DNA of 64,000 bases from Flavobacteriales bacterium (lineage in GTDB: Bacteria > Bacteroidota > Bacteroidia > Flavobacteriales_E > Vicingaceae). The stretch is from contig JACJZA010000007.1 of NCBI GenBank assembly GCA_020635825.1, positions 62,001 through 126,000 of the forward strand, read 5' to 3'. Position numbers and translations under genes: made by a program. The notes under the pieces were generated by a model. The model did not search any database and was not told where the DNA came from. It saw only the letters and a list, made by a program, of their open reading frames with translations. This document shows positions 35,574-44,974 of this stretch, piece by piece (position 1 is the first letter of the stretch; each line of letters opens with the position of its first letter).

Positions 35574-36014
35574 TTAATTATCTTCTGTAAACCACTCAGC
35601 ATAAGAAGTTGGTGTTTCTCTTAAAAAGAGATAAGTTAAATCTATCTGGCTTGGTAATTTTTCTCTAATTAAATCGGCAAAATGAAGTAAAAGGTTTTCA
35701 CAAGTTGGTTGAAAAGGAACAATAATTAATTTGTTCATAAAGTTAAATTGAGTTTCTTCAATTTTCATTTTTTGATTTAAAACCAAAGCATGATCATATT
35801 TATCAACGATTAACTCTTTTACAATTTTTTTAATGATACCAAAATCTACCACCATTCCTTCATCAGAATCTGAAGTATTATTTTTCACATTCCCTTTTAC
35901 TGTCACTTTAAGTTTGTAGGAATGTCCATGAATATTTTTACAAGGCCCATCATAACCAACAAGGGCGTGAGCCATCTCAAAATCAAATTCTTTTGTAATT
36001 CTTATTGCTGACAT
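35574..36014 (-). CDS. queD: 6-Carboxytetrahydropterin synthase
   Basis: A 146-residue member of the QueD/PTPS family that makes 6-carboxytetrahydropterin in queuosine and deazapurine synthesis. Zinc ligands are visible: His in FEMAHALVGYDG and the HGH of CKNIHGHSYKL, with the catalytic-type Cys just before. VVDFGIIKKIVKELI and PTCENLLLHFADLI follow the family pattern. It lies 26 bases after the propeller-phosphatase gene and seems to be the last gene of that transcript. The functional link is not evident. Confidence 0.92.
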   Translation of the reverse strand: MSAIRITKEFDFEMAHALVGYDGPCKNIHGHSYKLKVTVKGNVKNNTSDSDEGMVVDFGIIKKIVKELIVDKYDHALVLNQKMKIEETQFNFMNKLIIVPFQPTCENLLLHFADLIREKLPSQIDLTYLFLRETPTSYAEWFTEDN

Positions 36015-36040
36015 AGATATTTTTCGGCAAAGTTATGAAT

Positions 36041-39000
36041 TTACAACCTACTACCTATTATAATGATATCATCAATTTGTTCTAAATCTCCTTTCCATTC
36101 TTCAATGTTCTGATTTAAAAGCTCTTGTTGTATTTCCATTGATTTATCATACATATCTAATAACAATTGTTTAAATTGTTTGTATCTAAACTTTTTACCA
36201 TGTGGTCCACCAAACTGGTCAGCATAACCATCGGAAAAAAGATAAACTGTATCGCCATGTGAAAGTTTGATGACATTATTAGTATATTTTTTTTGGATTT
36301 CCGAAAAACTACCGATTGGAAATCTATCTGCTTTTATTTCATATAAATTAATTCCATTATCATTTTTCATATTGATTTCTAAAGGCTCATTTCTTTCATT
36401 GAGCAATTCATTTTTTGAAACAATATAAAGAGGATTATAAGCTCCGGCAAATTCTAACTCACAAGTTTCTCTATTAAAAGCACACAAAGTAATATCCATT
36501 CCATCCTTGATATCATATTTTTCAGATTCTTTTCTAAGTGTGGACTCTACACCTTTATTTAAATGATTTAAGATTTCCGCAGGTTGAGTAATACCATATT
36601 CTCCTACTATTTTATCTAATAAATTATACCCCACAATACTCATAAATGCTCCCGGAACACCATGCCCTGTGCAATCTACAGCAGCAAAAAGTGAAATATT
36701 ATCTTTTGTACTCATCCAATAAAAATCTCCACTTACAATGTCTTTAGGTTTAAATAAAACAAAGGTCTGATTTAATTGTTGGGTAAACATTTCATTGGAA
36801 GGCAAAATCGCATCTTGAATTCGTTTTGCATAAGTTATACTATCAATAATATCTTTATTTTTTCTTTCTATTTCAGCACTTTTTTGAACTACTTCTTCAG
36901 TTCGTTCTTGAACTTTTTCTTCTAATATTTTTTTCTCTTTAATAAGTTGCTTTTCTCGATATTTAATAAAAATAAATATACTTCCTCCAATAACGATAAC
37001 ACATAAAACTATAAACCAGGTTTGTTGCCAAAAAGGTGGAGTTATCTCAAAATGAAAAGTAATAGGTTCTTTATTCCAAACGCCATTATTATTAGATGCT
37101 TTTACTTTAAAATTATAATTACCGGGAGGCAAAGGAGAATAAGTTACAAAAGTTTGTTTGGTTAATGGTCGCCAATCATCATCAGCTCCTTCTAGCATTA
37201 CTTGATAATAAACTTCATCAGGATTCGTCAGACAAATACCATTGTAATCAAAAGTAATAGATTTTTCTCTGTAACTTAATTTAGCACCTTCAGTTAAAGG
37301 TCTATCTTCTAAATTTACTCTAAACCTAGTTATTCGTGTAATTGGAGCAAGGGTATTTTCTTTAATTTCCTCCGTATTTAACTTAATAACTCCTCCAATA
37401 GTTCCAAACCATAAATCTCCATTCTTGCTTTTAGAGGTAGCATTATTTTTAGATTCTATACCAACAAATCCCATCTTTTGTGAGTATGAATAAAACTGCC
37501 CTGAGTTTAAATCAATTTTATTAAGCCCTTTATTTGTCCCTACCCAAACATTCCCATTATTATCAATATTTAAAAGAGATATATAATCAGACAAAAGACC
37601 TTCTTTTACTGTGTACTCAGATATTATTTTATTTCCGTCAAATACTAAAACACCTTTACCTTCAGTTCCAATCCAAATATTTCCTTTGTTATCTTCAATA
37701 AAACAAGTTGGTGTAATTTTTACATCCAGTTTTTCATTTTTTATTTTTGATCCAGTAATTTTAGAAATTCCCTTACCTCTTGCACCTACCCATACATTAT
37801 TTTTAGAATCTGCATAAATAGCTGTAATGTCATTCCCTCCCAATCCATGATCTTGAGTTAATCTATCAACTAATTGATTATTAATTTCATAATAAACTAA
37901 TCCGTCTGTTGTTCCTACCCATAAATTATTTGTTTTATCTACTTCTAATGCAGTAATTAATGGTTGATACATAAATGAATTAATTCTGTAATTCATTTCA
38001 AATCGATTACTACGAGAATTTAATTGCATTACTCCTCCTCCCCATGTTCCAATCCAAATAGCCCCATTTTTATCCTGTTTAATGTATCTGATTTCTTCAT
38101 AAGGAAGACCTTTTCCTTCATTATATTGGTATATAGTTTTAAAATCTTTTAAAACTGAAATTCCTTTATTAGTGCCGACCCAAGTTTTATTTTCATTATC
38201 AGTAAGTATAGCCCAGACTTGATTATTGATTAAGCCTTCTGTCTCAGAAAAAGAAACAAACTGACTACCTTTAAAAACGGCTAGTCCATTTTCTTTGGTT
38301 CCAAAAAGAACATTCCCTTCTCTATCTCCTGAAATACATCTTATTTTTGAATCAGGAATACCTTTAAATTGATTAATAGTAACAAGATGTCTAGTTGGTG
38401 TTATTTTTGAAGCCCCTCCTCCCCAAGTTCCAACCCAAATATTATTTTTAGAGTCTTGATAAAATGAAGTAATCCAATTATGTGCTAAACCATCCCTTAC
38501 ATCGTAAATTTTAAGTTTGTTTTTCTTTTTATTAAATTCATACACACCGCCATTATAGGAGCCAAACCATAAATCACCTTCCTTACTCTCAAACATGCAT
38601 ATAATCTGAAAGTAAGATGGCATATCTTTTATCTCTAATTTTTTAAAGCTTTCTTGTTGGGATGAATAATATTTTACTCCTACATCGGTAATAAAGCAAA
38701 CCTTTCCATCACTTAATTTTAGAATTTGAAAAACTACATCACTCAACCCTTCTTGCCCTTTAAATTGTTTGAACTTTAGTTCATTTTTAGATGCTTTTGG
38801 GTTTGATATTTTAGTAACCCCTCCTTTAAATGATGATATCCATAAATTCCCATCATTATCTTCTTCAAACGAAGTAATATCTGCACTCATTTGTAGTACA
38901 ATTTCGATGCTATCATTTTTTATTCTAGAGATACCTCCATCAACATGACCTATCCACACCACTTCATTTTGATCTATATAAATCGTTTTTACTGCTCCAT

Positions 39001-39247
39001 CAGCTAATCCATCTTCAGTTGTATAATTTATAAAATTAGTTCCATTAAACTTAGATAATCCGCTAGCCGTAGCTATCCATAAATAACTATTTTTATCTTG
39101 TTTTACTGAATAAACACTAGATTGTGCCAATCCCTCTTTTACACTGTAGGTATCAAAATGATATTTTTGACCACAAACAGCAATAGAAATAAAAAAAAGA
39201 ACCGACAAGAAAAAACTCTTGCCGGTAATATTTTTAAAAAAAATCAT
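36041..39247 (-). CDS. Propeller sensor-SpoIIE/PP2C phosphatase A
   Basis: A 1068-residue exported-then-anchored sensor. After a signal peptide (SFFLSVLFFISIAVCGQ) come more than a dozen two-component-regulator propeller repeats of the form NLWVGT..GLV..., a Y_Y_Y domain near 650-735 (YNGICLTNPDEVYYQVMLEG, LPPGNYNFKVKASNNNGVW), one transmembrane helix near 745-765, a coiled coil, and a SpoIIE/PP2C domain (about 825-1068). The phosphatase metal residues are present: Asp in DIVSGDFYWM, DCTGHGVPGAFMS, FSDGYADQFGG and QIDDIIIIG. It should sense a periplasmic signal and dephosphorylate a Ser/Thr-phosphorylated partner in the cytoplasm, as SpoIIE-type enzymes do to anti-sigma antagonists or SiaC. 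It starts 3 bases after the caspase-like gene. Confidence 0.92.
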   Translation of the reverse strand: MIFFKNITGKSFFLSVLFFISIAVCGQKYHFDTYSVKEGLAQSSVYSVKQDKNSYLWIATASGLSKFNGTNFINYTTEDGLADGAVKTIYIDQNEVVWIGHVDGGISRIKNDSIEIVLQMSADITSFEEDNDGNLWISSFKGGVTKISNPKASKNELKFKQFKGQEGLSDVVFQILKLSDGKVCFITDVGVKYYSSQQESFKKLEIKDMPSYFQIICMFESKEGDLWFGSYNGGVYEFNKKKNKLKIYDVRDGLAHNWITSFYQDSKNNIWVGTWGGGASKITPTRHLVTINQFKGIPDSKIRCISGDREGNVLFGTKENGLAVFKGSQFVSFSETEGLINNQVWAILTDNENKTWVGTNKGISVLKDFKTIYQYNEGKGLPYEEIRYIKQDKNGAIWIGTWGGGVMQLNSRSNRFEMNYRINSFMYQPLITALEVDKTNNLWVGTTDGLVYYEINNQLVDRLTQDHGLGGNDITAIYADSKNNVWVGARGKGISKITGSKIKNEKLDVKITPTCFIEDNKGNIWIGTEGKGVLVFDGNKIISEYTVKEGLLSDYISLLNIDNNGNVWVGTNKGLNKIDLNSGQFYSYSQKMGFVGIESKNNATSKSKNGDLWFGTIGGVIKLNTEEIKENTLAPITRITRFRVNLEDRPLTEGAKLSYREKSITFDYNGICLTNPDEVYYQVMLEGADDDWRPLTKQTFVTYSPLPPGNYNFKVKASNNNGVWNKEPITFHFEITPPFWQQTWFIVLCVIVIGGSIFIFIKYREKQLIKEKKILEEKVQERTEEVVQKSAEIERKNKDIIDSITYAKRIQDAILPSNEMFTQQLNQTFVLFKPKDIVSGDFYWMSTKDNISLFAAVDCTGHGVPGAFMSIVGYNLLDKIVGEYGITQPAEILNHLNKGVESTLRKESEKYDIKDGMDITLCAFNRETCELEFAGAYNPLYIVSKNELLNERNEPLEINMKNDNGINLYEIKADRFPIGSFSEIQKKYTNNVIKLSHGDTVYLFSDGYADQFGGPHGKKFRYKQFKQLLLDMYDKSMEIQQELLNQNIEEWKGDLEQIDDIIIIGSRL

Positions 39248-39250
39248 ATT

Positions 39251-41593
39251 CTACTTTTTAATAAAGAAAAAGGTGCCATTTTCATCTTCTAAACCAGCTA
39301 TTTTACCAAATTTAGGTTTCTGATTTGAACCACTTTTAGAAACAGCAGTGCTTACTTTTGTAACTACGGTTTCAATTGGGATACATGAATTAGGGTTACT
39401 TGTAAGAGTGTTCGCAAAAGTTTTTGTGAACTGAGAGTTATCTACAGCCAACTCATAACCAGCAGATGAAAATACTTGAGAAGATTTAAATTTTGTCGCC
39501 TGCCAATCATTACAACTTCTATCTTTAGTTTCTGATCGCATAGCTTGGTAAAATGATGGTCCTGATTCACAAGCATCTGTTATAACCAAAGTATGAGTTA
39601 TGTATTTAGAATAAGATTGCATTGCTGCTTTTAAATTATTGATATTAAAATAAGTGAACTCCTCATCTCTTTTAGCATCTACAGGAATCCAGTAACCGGA
39701 TTCATTAATATATTTACCATGTCCGGCATACCAAACTAATAATGAGTTTACTCTATTACTACGTACTAAATCTCTTAATTCAATGGAAAAGAATTTCTCT
39801 AACTGAGATTTACTCATATTGGTTTTATGTATCACATTATGAATTTTGTATTTAGCAAATGCAGACTTCATCATCGTAACGTCTTTTGTAGGTCCATCTA
39901 AACTCGCAAAAGTTTTGTAATTAGAATTTTCGATAAACACCACCCATGTTTTTCCCATTGGATTATCTGCTAAGAGAGTAACATTTTCTCTATTAATAGT
40001 GAAGGTTTTTTCTGTTTTATTCCCATAAATATCTTCTGCTATAATTTTAAAATTATCTTTATTCATGATATTGATGGTGGCAGAAAATTTAGGATTTAAT
40101 TCATCTAACACAAAACTAGCGGTAGCACCTTCAATCAAGATACTTTTTATTAAACTTTCATCCTCAATAATTCCTTCAACATATAGAGATGGATCATCAG
40201 CATCTAAATAAATTGAACCATCGTCTGAAGCATAAGGCGCAATTAATTTCACAACAGGACCATTCACCTCCGTTTCTATAAAATCATATACCCAAGTTTC
40301 AGAATTATGATAAATATCAAAAGCAGTAATAGTAACTTTCTCATTTACATTAACTGTTATTTCATGTTCAAAAATTGGATTTAAAGAGTCTTTTTCATAT
40401 TTGGCATCAGCACCATTTACTTTAATAAATTCTATATTGCTCTCATCTTTTATTTGTCCTTTAATAGTATACTTCTCAATTCCTTTTGCAATGGGCATTT
40501 TACCATCATTTGTAGCTGATGGTTCTAGAATTACAACTACGGGATTATTACTTTCTTTGTTTAATTCATAAAGTCTCTTTTTAGCTTCATCGTATAACTT
40601 TAAAGCATTACCATCATATGGAGTTAACTTTTTAATCGCTTCATAATCTTTAATTGCTGATTTATAATCTGACAATGCTTCAAATGATTTAGCTCTTTGG
40701 TAATAAATTAAAAAATTATCTTTTTCGTTTTTAATTGCCGTTGAATAATCAGTAATGGCATTTTGGTGTTGATTTAATTTCTGATAGGTATTTCCTCTTA
40801 AAATGTAATATTTATTTTCTTGCGGGTTTAATAAAATAACTTTTGAAATATCATCGATAGCTGATTGAGGAGAATTTTTAGCTAAAAAGACTTCTGCTCT
40901 TACTAAAAAAGAGCTTGAATTATTTCCGTCTAATGCTATAGCTTTGTTGCACGATTCTAATGATTTTTCATAATCTGTCAATTTCATTTGAGCATGAGCC
41001 ATACCTAAATATGCATTTATCATATCTTTTGAATAAAATATAGCTCTATCAAAACTATACACCGCATCCTTATAAGCTCCGGAACTATCTTGAGCTACAC
41101 CTTTGAGGTAATAATTTATGGCTTCTCTATTTTTACTAATAGCATCGTCCATTGTTTCTATAGCTTCAGCATACTTTTTTAATGCAATTAAAGCTTTTGC
41201 CTTATATTCATATGCAGAATTCATTTTTTTATCATAATCAATAGCCATTGTTAAATTTTGATTTGCAGATTCAAAATCATTCAATTTATACTGTATTCTA
41301 CCCAAGTTTGAGTAGTATTCTGCTTCTTTTGATTTAATGGAAACTGCAGATTTAAAATCTGACAAAGCTTTTTCTAATTCGCCTTCATGCTCATAACTCA
41401 TTCCTCTGTAATTAAAAGCTCTATCATGATCAGGTTTAAGTTCCACAACTTTACTAAACTCCTCAATTGAGGTTTTATAATCTTCAAGAGAGAAACTTTT
41501 TTCTCCATTTTTATAAGCATTAAAATAACTTTGAGCCAATATAGTATTAGCAAATAAAAAAAGTAATAACGGTAAAAGGACAATTCTTTTCAT
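39251..41593 (-). CDS. Secreted TPR protein with C-terminal caspase-like (peptidase C14) domain
   Basis: A 780-residue protein: signal peptide (IVLLPLLLFLFANTILAQ), about nine tetratricopeptide repeats (20-335, e.g. DRAFNYRGMSYEHEGELEKAL), two related Ig-like beta modules (about 350-545; both contain INGQIKDES/VEGIIEDES-type turns), then a caspase-fold domain (about 560-780). The catalytic dyad is intact: His near 625 in VWYAGHGKYI and Cys near 675 in ITDACESG. Caspase-like peptidases cut after basic or acidic residues; the target is unknown. The export signal suggests periplasmic or surface action. The gene lies 3 bases upstream of propeller-phosphatase A, so the two are surely cotranscribed. 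A CTACC...GGTAG palindrome and a TACCTTTG box lie upstream. Confidence 0.9.
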   Translation of the reverse strand: MKRIVLLPLLLFLFANTILAQSYFNAYKNGEKSFSLEDYKTSIEEFSKVVELKPDHDRAFNYRGMSYEHEGELEKALSDFKSAVSIKSKEAEYYSNLGRIQYKLNDFESANQNLTMAIDYDKKMNSAYEYKAKALIALKKYAEAIETMDDAISKNREAINYYLKGVAQDSSGAYKDAVYSFDRAIFYSKDMINAYLGMAHAQMKLTDYEKSLESCNKAIALDGNNSSSFLVRAEVFLAKNSPQSAIDDISKVILLNPQENKYYILRGNTYQKLNQHQNAITDYSTAIKNEKDNFLIYYQRAKSFEALSDYKSAIKDYEAIKKLTPYDGNALKLYDEAKKRLYELNKESNNPVVVILEPSATNDGKMPIAKGIEKYTIKGQIKDESNIEFIKVNGADAKYEKDSLNPIFEHEITVNVNEKVTITAFDIYHNSETWVYDFIETEVNGPVVKLIAPYASDDGSIYLDADDPSLYVEGIIEDESLIKSILIEGATASFVLDELNPKFSATINIMNKDNFKIIAEDIYGNKTEKTFTINRENVTLLADNPMGKTWVVFIENSNYKTFASLDGPTKDVTMMKSAFAKYKIHNVIHKTNMSKSQLEKFFSIELRDLVRSNRVNSLLVWYAGHGKYINESGYWIPVDAKRDEEFTYFNINNLKAAMQSYSKYITHTLVITDACESGPSFYQAMRSETKDRSCNDWQATKFKSSQVFSSAGYELAVDNSQFTKTFANTLTSNPNSCIPIETVVTKVSTAVSKSGSNQKPKFGKIAGLEDENGTFFFIKK

Positions 41594-41631
41594 CTGTAAA
41601 ATTTTATAACTATTTCATATTCAACCTACCA

Positions 41632-41639
41632 CAAAGGTA
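41632..41639 (-). promoter_or_regulatory. Putative -7 promoter box of the caspase-phosphatase operon
   Basis: Minus-strand TACCTTTG is an exact TAnnTTTG match, 39 bases before the gene start, within the short palindrome CTACC-N5-GGTAG. Confidence 0.45.
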
Positions 41640-41733
41640 GGTATTATTTCGACGACGACCTTAATTTTATAGATAAAATGACTAACAACTTATACACAAT
41701 TGAAGAATAATTTTTAAGTAATTTTACCTCGTT

Positions 41734-41901
41734 TTGTTACAAAAAGATAAAATAAAAGTTAGAGTAGTTATTGTACTTATTTCAATAATGGCTATCGCTT
41801 ATTTTTCTTTTGGGAAAGAATCAATAATAATGAAAGCTATAGCATTAAGCAGCTTAATTTTTTGGATAATAACATTGGTGTACGTAAATAAAAAATACTA
41901 G
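41734..41901 (+). CDS. Possible 55-residue two-helix membrane protein
   Basis: From TTG 41734 to TAG 41901 the frame encodes a basic start (LQKDKIKVR), a hydrophobic helix (VVIVLISIMAIAYFSFG), and a second helix (MKAIALSSLIFWIITLVYV) before NKKY. It is short, uses TTG as start, and has no known family, but the two clean helices and its position 6 bases before ybaB on the same strand argue that it is real. Confidence 0.5.
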   Translation: MLQKDKIKVRVVIVLISIMAIAYFSFGKESIIMKAIALSSLIFWIITLVYVNKKY

Positions 41902-41907
41902 TAGAAT

Positions 41908-42228
41908 ATGTTAGGGAATTTATTAAATAAAAAAATGATGGGTAAGATGGGTGAAATGCAACAACAAATGGATGCCATCAAAGAAAAATTAAACACCATT
42001 CAAGTAATTGGCCAATCGGATAACCAACTTTGTAAAGTAGTAGCTAATGGGAATCGATTGATAGTTGAAGTTTCTTTTAATGAATCTCAATACAATAGTG
42101 CATCAAAAGAAGAAATACAAAAAGCGATGATTGAAGCTTCTAATAGGGCATTAGAGCAAGCCGCCAGAATTGAGCAAAGTGAAATGAGCCACGCAGCAAT
42201 GAGTATGCTACCCGGATTAGGCAGTTAA
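41908..42228 (+). CDS. YbaB/EbfC-family nucleoid-associated protein
   Basis: A 106-residue protein with the YbaB layout: a long helix with MGEMQQQMDAIKEKLNTI, a three-stranded sheet (VVANGNRLIVEVSFNES), and a C-terminal helix rich in Ala (ASNRALEQAARIEQ). Such proteins bind DNA as tweezer-like dimers. The usual recR/dnaX neighbours are absent here. The 3' end overlaps the convergent acyltransferase gene by 12 bases. Confidence 0.88.
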   Translation: MLGNLLNKKMMGKMGEMQQQMDAIKEKLNTIQVIGQSDNQLCKVVANGNRLIVEVSFNESQYNSASKEEIQKAMIEASNRALEQAARIEQSEMSHAAMSMLPGLGS

Positions 42229-43359
42229 AACTGTTATTTGATTTTTAACCGGATTGGCATACATTTCTAAAAATCTAATTTTACTTTCAGCAACAGATAG
42301 AAGATTATATTTCTTTAATCTTTCGTCTATATATTCTAAAAAATCATCTTTTTCTTTTGTAGTGTATTTTTCGGAAAATTCCTCCACATTATTCAAAATA
42401 TCGTAGGCAATATAATTAGTTGGCCATAAATGATAATTTTTATAAACTTCCTCATCAATCATTTGAGCTATGTTCTTTAGTAATTCATTTCTATTGTTGA
42501 TTCCTTTTAGTTGCTCAATTTTCTGATTAAGTTTTTCTCCAAAAACCACCTTAACATTTCCTTTTTGTCCATTTATTCCTGTAACCATATGTAAATTATC
42601 TTCCCCTTCTTTTTTTACATAAGTTTCACCCTTAAATTTAGCAATTAGTTCAGGAATTTTTAATACATCACAAGGATCATATTCATAAGAGATACTAACC
42701 GGAGTAATATTTAATCCTAAAAAGAAATCGATTAAATTTTCTTTAGAAGATAGCACAAACATTTTTAACAATCCGGGATTAGTTTTATCATTTCCATCTT
42801 TTGCTCTACCTTCTCTTTGGGCAATCCATATAGATTGTTTTTTAACCTTTAAAACATGTTGAATATAATTTGAAAGTTGAATAGACGCTTCCAACATTTC
42901 TTGCTTAGGTATATTTCTTTTTACAATAAAACTTCTATTTAGACGTACCAAATCTTTCACCCATGGTGTACCTAACAAGTTACTCCCAATAGCAATTTCA
43001 CTAGTTTTTAATTGCTTTAAGTTTAATCCATAGTTAATTAAAGCCGAATCTAAAACAATATCTCTATGGTTAGAAATGTATAATTGTGTGGTATTATCAG
43101 TCAATGAATCTAATCCCGAAAAGGATAAATCTTTCATTGATAATTCTTTGATTTTAGAAATAACTTTAAAGAAAAAATTTCCCTGAATTTCGGCTATTGT
43201 AGAATATGATGATAATTCTGTTTCGAGCTTTTCTTTGGTAATATCAGGAAAAAAATACTGAACAGCCTTTACAAATGCAGGTTCATTTAAAAGTTTTTTT
43301 ACAACTTCGGCATACTCTTTGTCATCAAATGACCTGATATCATCAAAATTCACATTCAT
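42217..43359 (-). CDS. Glycerol-phosphate acyltransferase-family protein
   Basis: A 380-residue cytoplasmic-face acyltransferase of the PlsC superfamily. The first motif reads LYISNHRDIVLDSALIN, giving His and Asp five residues apart (H-X5-D), not the standard H-X4-D; NHRDIVLD is nevertheless recurrent in a Bacteroidota subfamily. The second and third motifs are seen in WIAQREGRAKDGNDKTNPGLLKMF and NITPVSISYEYDPCD. The domain lies about 85-260. The rest is helical and unassigned. The acyl acceptor is unknown; phospholipid or lyso-lipid acylation is likely. Confidence 0.85.
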   Translation of the reverse strand: MNVNFDDIRSFDDKEYAEVVKKLLNEPAFVKAVQYFFPDITKEKLETELSSYSTIAEIQGNFFFKVISKIKELSMKDLSFSGLDSLTDNTTQLYISNHRDIVLDSALINYGLNLKQLKTSEIAIGSNLLGTPWVKDLVRLNRSFIVKRNIPKQEMLEASIQLSNYIQHVLKVKKQSIWIAQREGRAKDGNDKTNPGLLKMFVLSSKENLIDFFLGLNITPVSISYEYDPCDVLKIPELIAKFKGETYVKKEGEDNLHMVTGINGQKGNVKVVFGEKLNQKIEQLKGINNRNELLKNIAQMIDEEVYKNYHLWPTNYIAYDILNNVEEFSEKYTTKEKDDFLEYIDERLKKYNLLSVAESKIRFLEMYANPVKNQITVLTA

Positions 43360-43419
43360 TTATTTTTATCAAAAATATTATCTATTTTTAAATTTTACTA
43401 ATAATACTAAACATATATA

Positions 43420-43980
43420 GTGATGAAATTATCTGTTTACCCTTTACTAATTGTTATAAGTTTACTTTTAATGGGCTGTCCTTACCAAGGTGAAGTGGAA
43501 TTATGCACTTACGAAGAAGCTTTAAAGGTAGATAAAGATTTAATTGGTGATTGGGTTGCTTTTCATGAAAATGGTGCAAGAGAAGAAGTTTCCCTTGAAA
43601 AAATAGCAAAATCAGTATTAAGTGTTTCACATAGAGAATATAACGAGAAAAGTCAACTAAAAAACACCTATAAATATAGAATTTATGCTACTATGTTGGG
43701 AGGTGAAATAATATTTACAGTAGAAAATAAAGATGGGAAATACATGTATTCTAAATATGCTTGGATGGGAAAAAATGTATTTTACATTCAAACCGTTAAT
43801 CAAGATTATATGGATGCTAACTTTGCACCTAATGACCCAAAAGATAAAGATGAACTAATTGCTTATTTTAAAGAAAATATAACTAAAGAAAAGATGTTTG
43901 ATGAAAAATTAGAATTCTACCGTAAGGATTCTCCAGAATACGAAAAGGTAAAAGTCTTTATGAAAAAATCAGGATTTTAA
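43420..43980 (+). CDS. Lipoprotein of unknown function
   Basis: A 186-residue protein with a lipoprotein leader (VYPLLIVISLLLMGCPYQ, Cys near 20). The mature part carries CTYEEALKVDKDLIGDWVAF, an opening like lipocalin-type domains in which a GxW motif starts the barrel, and several beta strands. I do not recognise a named family. It is convergent with the next gene, overlapping it by 4 bases. Confidence 0.7.
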   Translation: MMKLSVYPLLIVISLLLMGCPYQGEVELCTYEEALKVDKDLIGDWVAFHENGAREEVSLEKIAKSVLSVSHREYNEKSQLKNTYKYRIYATMLGGEIIFTVENKDGKYMYSKYAWMGKNVFYIQTVNQDYMDANFAPNDPKDKDELIAYFKENITKEKMFDEKLEFYRKDSPEYEKVKVFMKKSGF

Positions 43981-44444
43981 TTTTCATTTTCTACCGAATC
44001 TAACACTGCTTCCTGTTCCTTTTTAATGCTTTTTGAATAAGGTACATTAAAATTAAAACTTCCTTTGCTTTTTTTATACTCAATTAATGCTGATGGGAAA
44101 TCTAAATCAGATTCATCTATCCCCTTTCTTTTCTTTAGTAATTCCATTACAAACATAAAAGGCTCTGCTCCTTTATCTCCATCAAAAGTAGAAATGGCAA
44201 TACGTTTGGTAATATAACCTTCTTTGGTAAGTTCTAAGGTGTAATACTTATCTATTTTTAAATCGTAAGAGAATTTTTTACTCCAAGTTTCGGTAGAAAT
44301 TAAATTATTTTCTTCATACAAGTTAATAGTAATATCCTTCATGCTTTTTCCAGCTTCATCTTGCAAATAACCCATAAAATTTACCTGAGCAAAAGCAAAC
44401 ATGCTAAGGCACATTAAATGCAAAGTGATGATTGTTTTTTTCAT
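43977..44444 (-). CDS. Secreted protein with carboxypeptidase-regulatory-like (Ig-type) domain
   Basis: A 155-residue protein with signal peptide (IITLHLMCLSMFAFAQ). The mature part NFMGYLQDEAGKSMKDITINLYEEN, then KFSYDLKIDKYYTLELTKEGYITKRIAIST, follows the beta-sandwich pattern of carboxypeptidase-regulatory-like domains. Similar architecture occurs in the tandem pair at 59651-60580. No enzyme motif is seen. It is probably periplasmic or outer-membrane associated; function unknown. Confidence 0.7.
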   Translation of the reverse strand: MKKTIITLHLMCLSMFAFAQVNFMGYLQDEAGKSMKDITINLYEENNLISTETWSKKFSYDLKIDKYYTLELTKEGYITKRIAISTFDGDKGAEPFMFVMELLKKRKGIDESDLDFPSALIEYKKSKGSFNFNVPYSKSIKKEQEAVLDSVENEN

Positions 44445-44521
44445 GAAGTATTAAGATAAGTTTCGGTTTTATACGGCATCTTTTATTAAAGGTTACCATT
44501 GTTGTTCTTTTTCATTTTACT

Positions 44522-44555
44522 TAAAACAAAAAGCCCCAACTAATGCTGGGGCTTT
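44522..44555 (-). terminator. Rho-independent terminator after siaC
   Basis: A 9-base stem (44530-44538 with 44547-44555) is followed on the minus strand by a T-rich run. It lies 21 bases after the siaC-like stop codon and closes the second signalling operon. Confidence 0.85.
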
Positions 44556-44576
44556 AAATATATTTAATAGAAATTT

Positions 44577-44960
44577 TTAATCTTCTTCTACTTCAATCAT
44601 TTTAAAAGGCACACTAATAATAGCTTGATAATCTTCTCCTGCTTCTAACATATCTTCATCATCTTCTTCGTAATACCAATTAATGGTTACTGAACTATTA
44701 CCAGCATTAATGGCTTCTAATTTTTTAAACACATCTAAAATACATTTAGAAGAACTGGTATTGAAATATTCTAGTTGAATATCAACATTAGTAGAAGACT
44801 GTGAGTTACTGTTGTAAGCTTCTAAAATATCTACTAAAGGCTTATAAAACTCAATTGAATTTTCAGGAATAGATCTACCTCTTACCAATAAATATCCAGT
44901 ACTTGGATTAAATTTAATGGTTGGTGTTTTTGATGTTCCTTCTATAATTAACTCTTCCAT
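44577..44960 (-). CDS. siaC: SiaC-family regulatory phosphoprotein (DUF1987)
   Basis: A 127-residue protein of the SiaC/DUF1987 family. In Pseudomonas, SiaC is phosphorylated on Thr by the SiaB kinase, dephosphorylated by the PP2C phosphatase SiaA, and in its unphosphorylated form activates the diguanylate cyclase SiaD. The matching motif LEYFNTSSSK is present, and by count the Thr falls at residue 68, the same number as the phosphosite reported for SiaC. STGYLLVRGRSIPENS near 20-35 is also family-typical. It lies 14 bases after the siaB-like gene and ends at a terminator. Its output partner here is unknown, because no cyclase gene is close by. Confidence 0.88.
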   Translation of the reverse strand: MEELIIEGTSKTPTIKFNPSTGYLLVRGRSIPENSIEFYKPLVDILEAYNSNSQSSTNVDIQLEYFNTSSSKCILDVFKKLEAINAGNSSVTINWYYEEDDEDMLEAGEDYQAIISVPFKMIEVEED

Positions 44961-44974
44961 TTTTCCTTATATTT

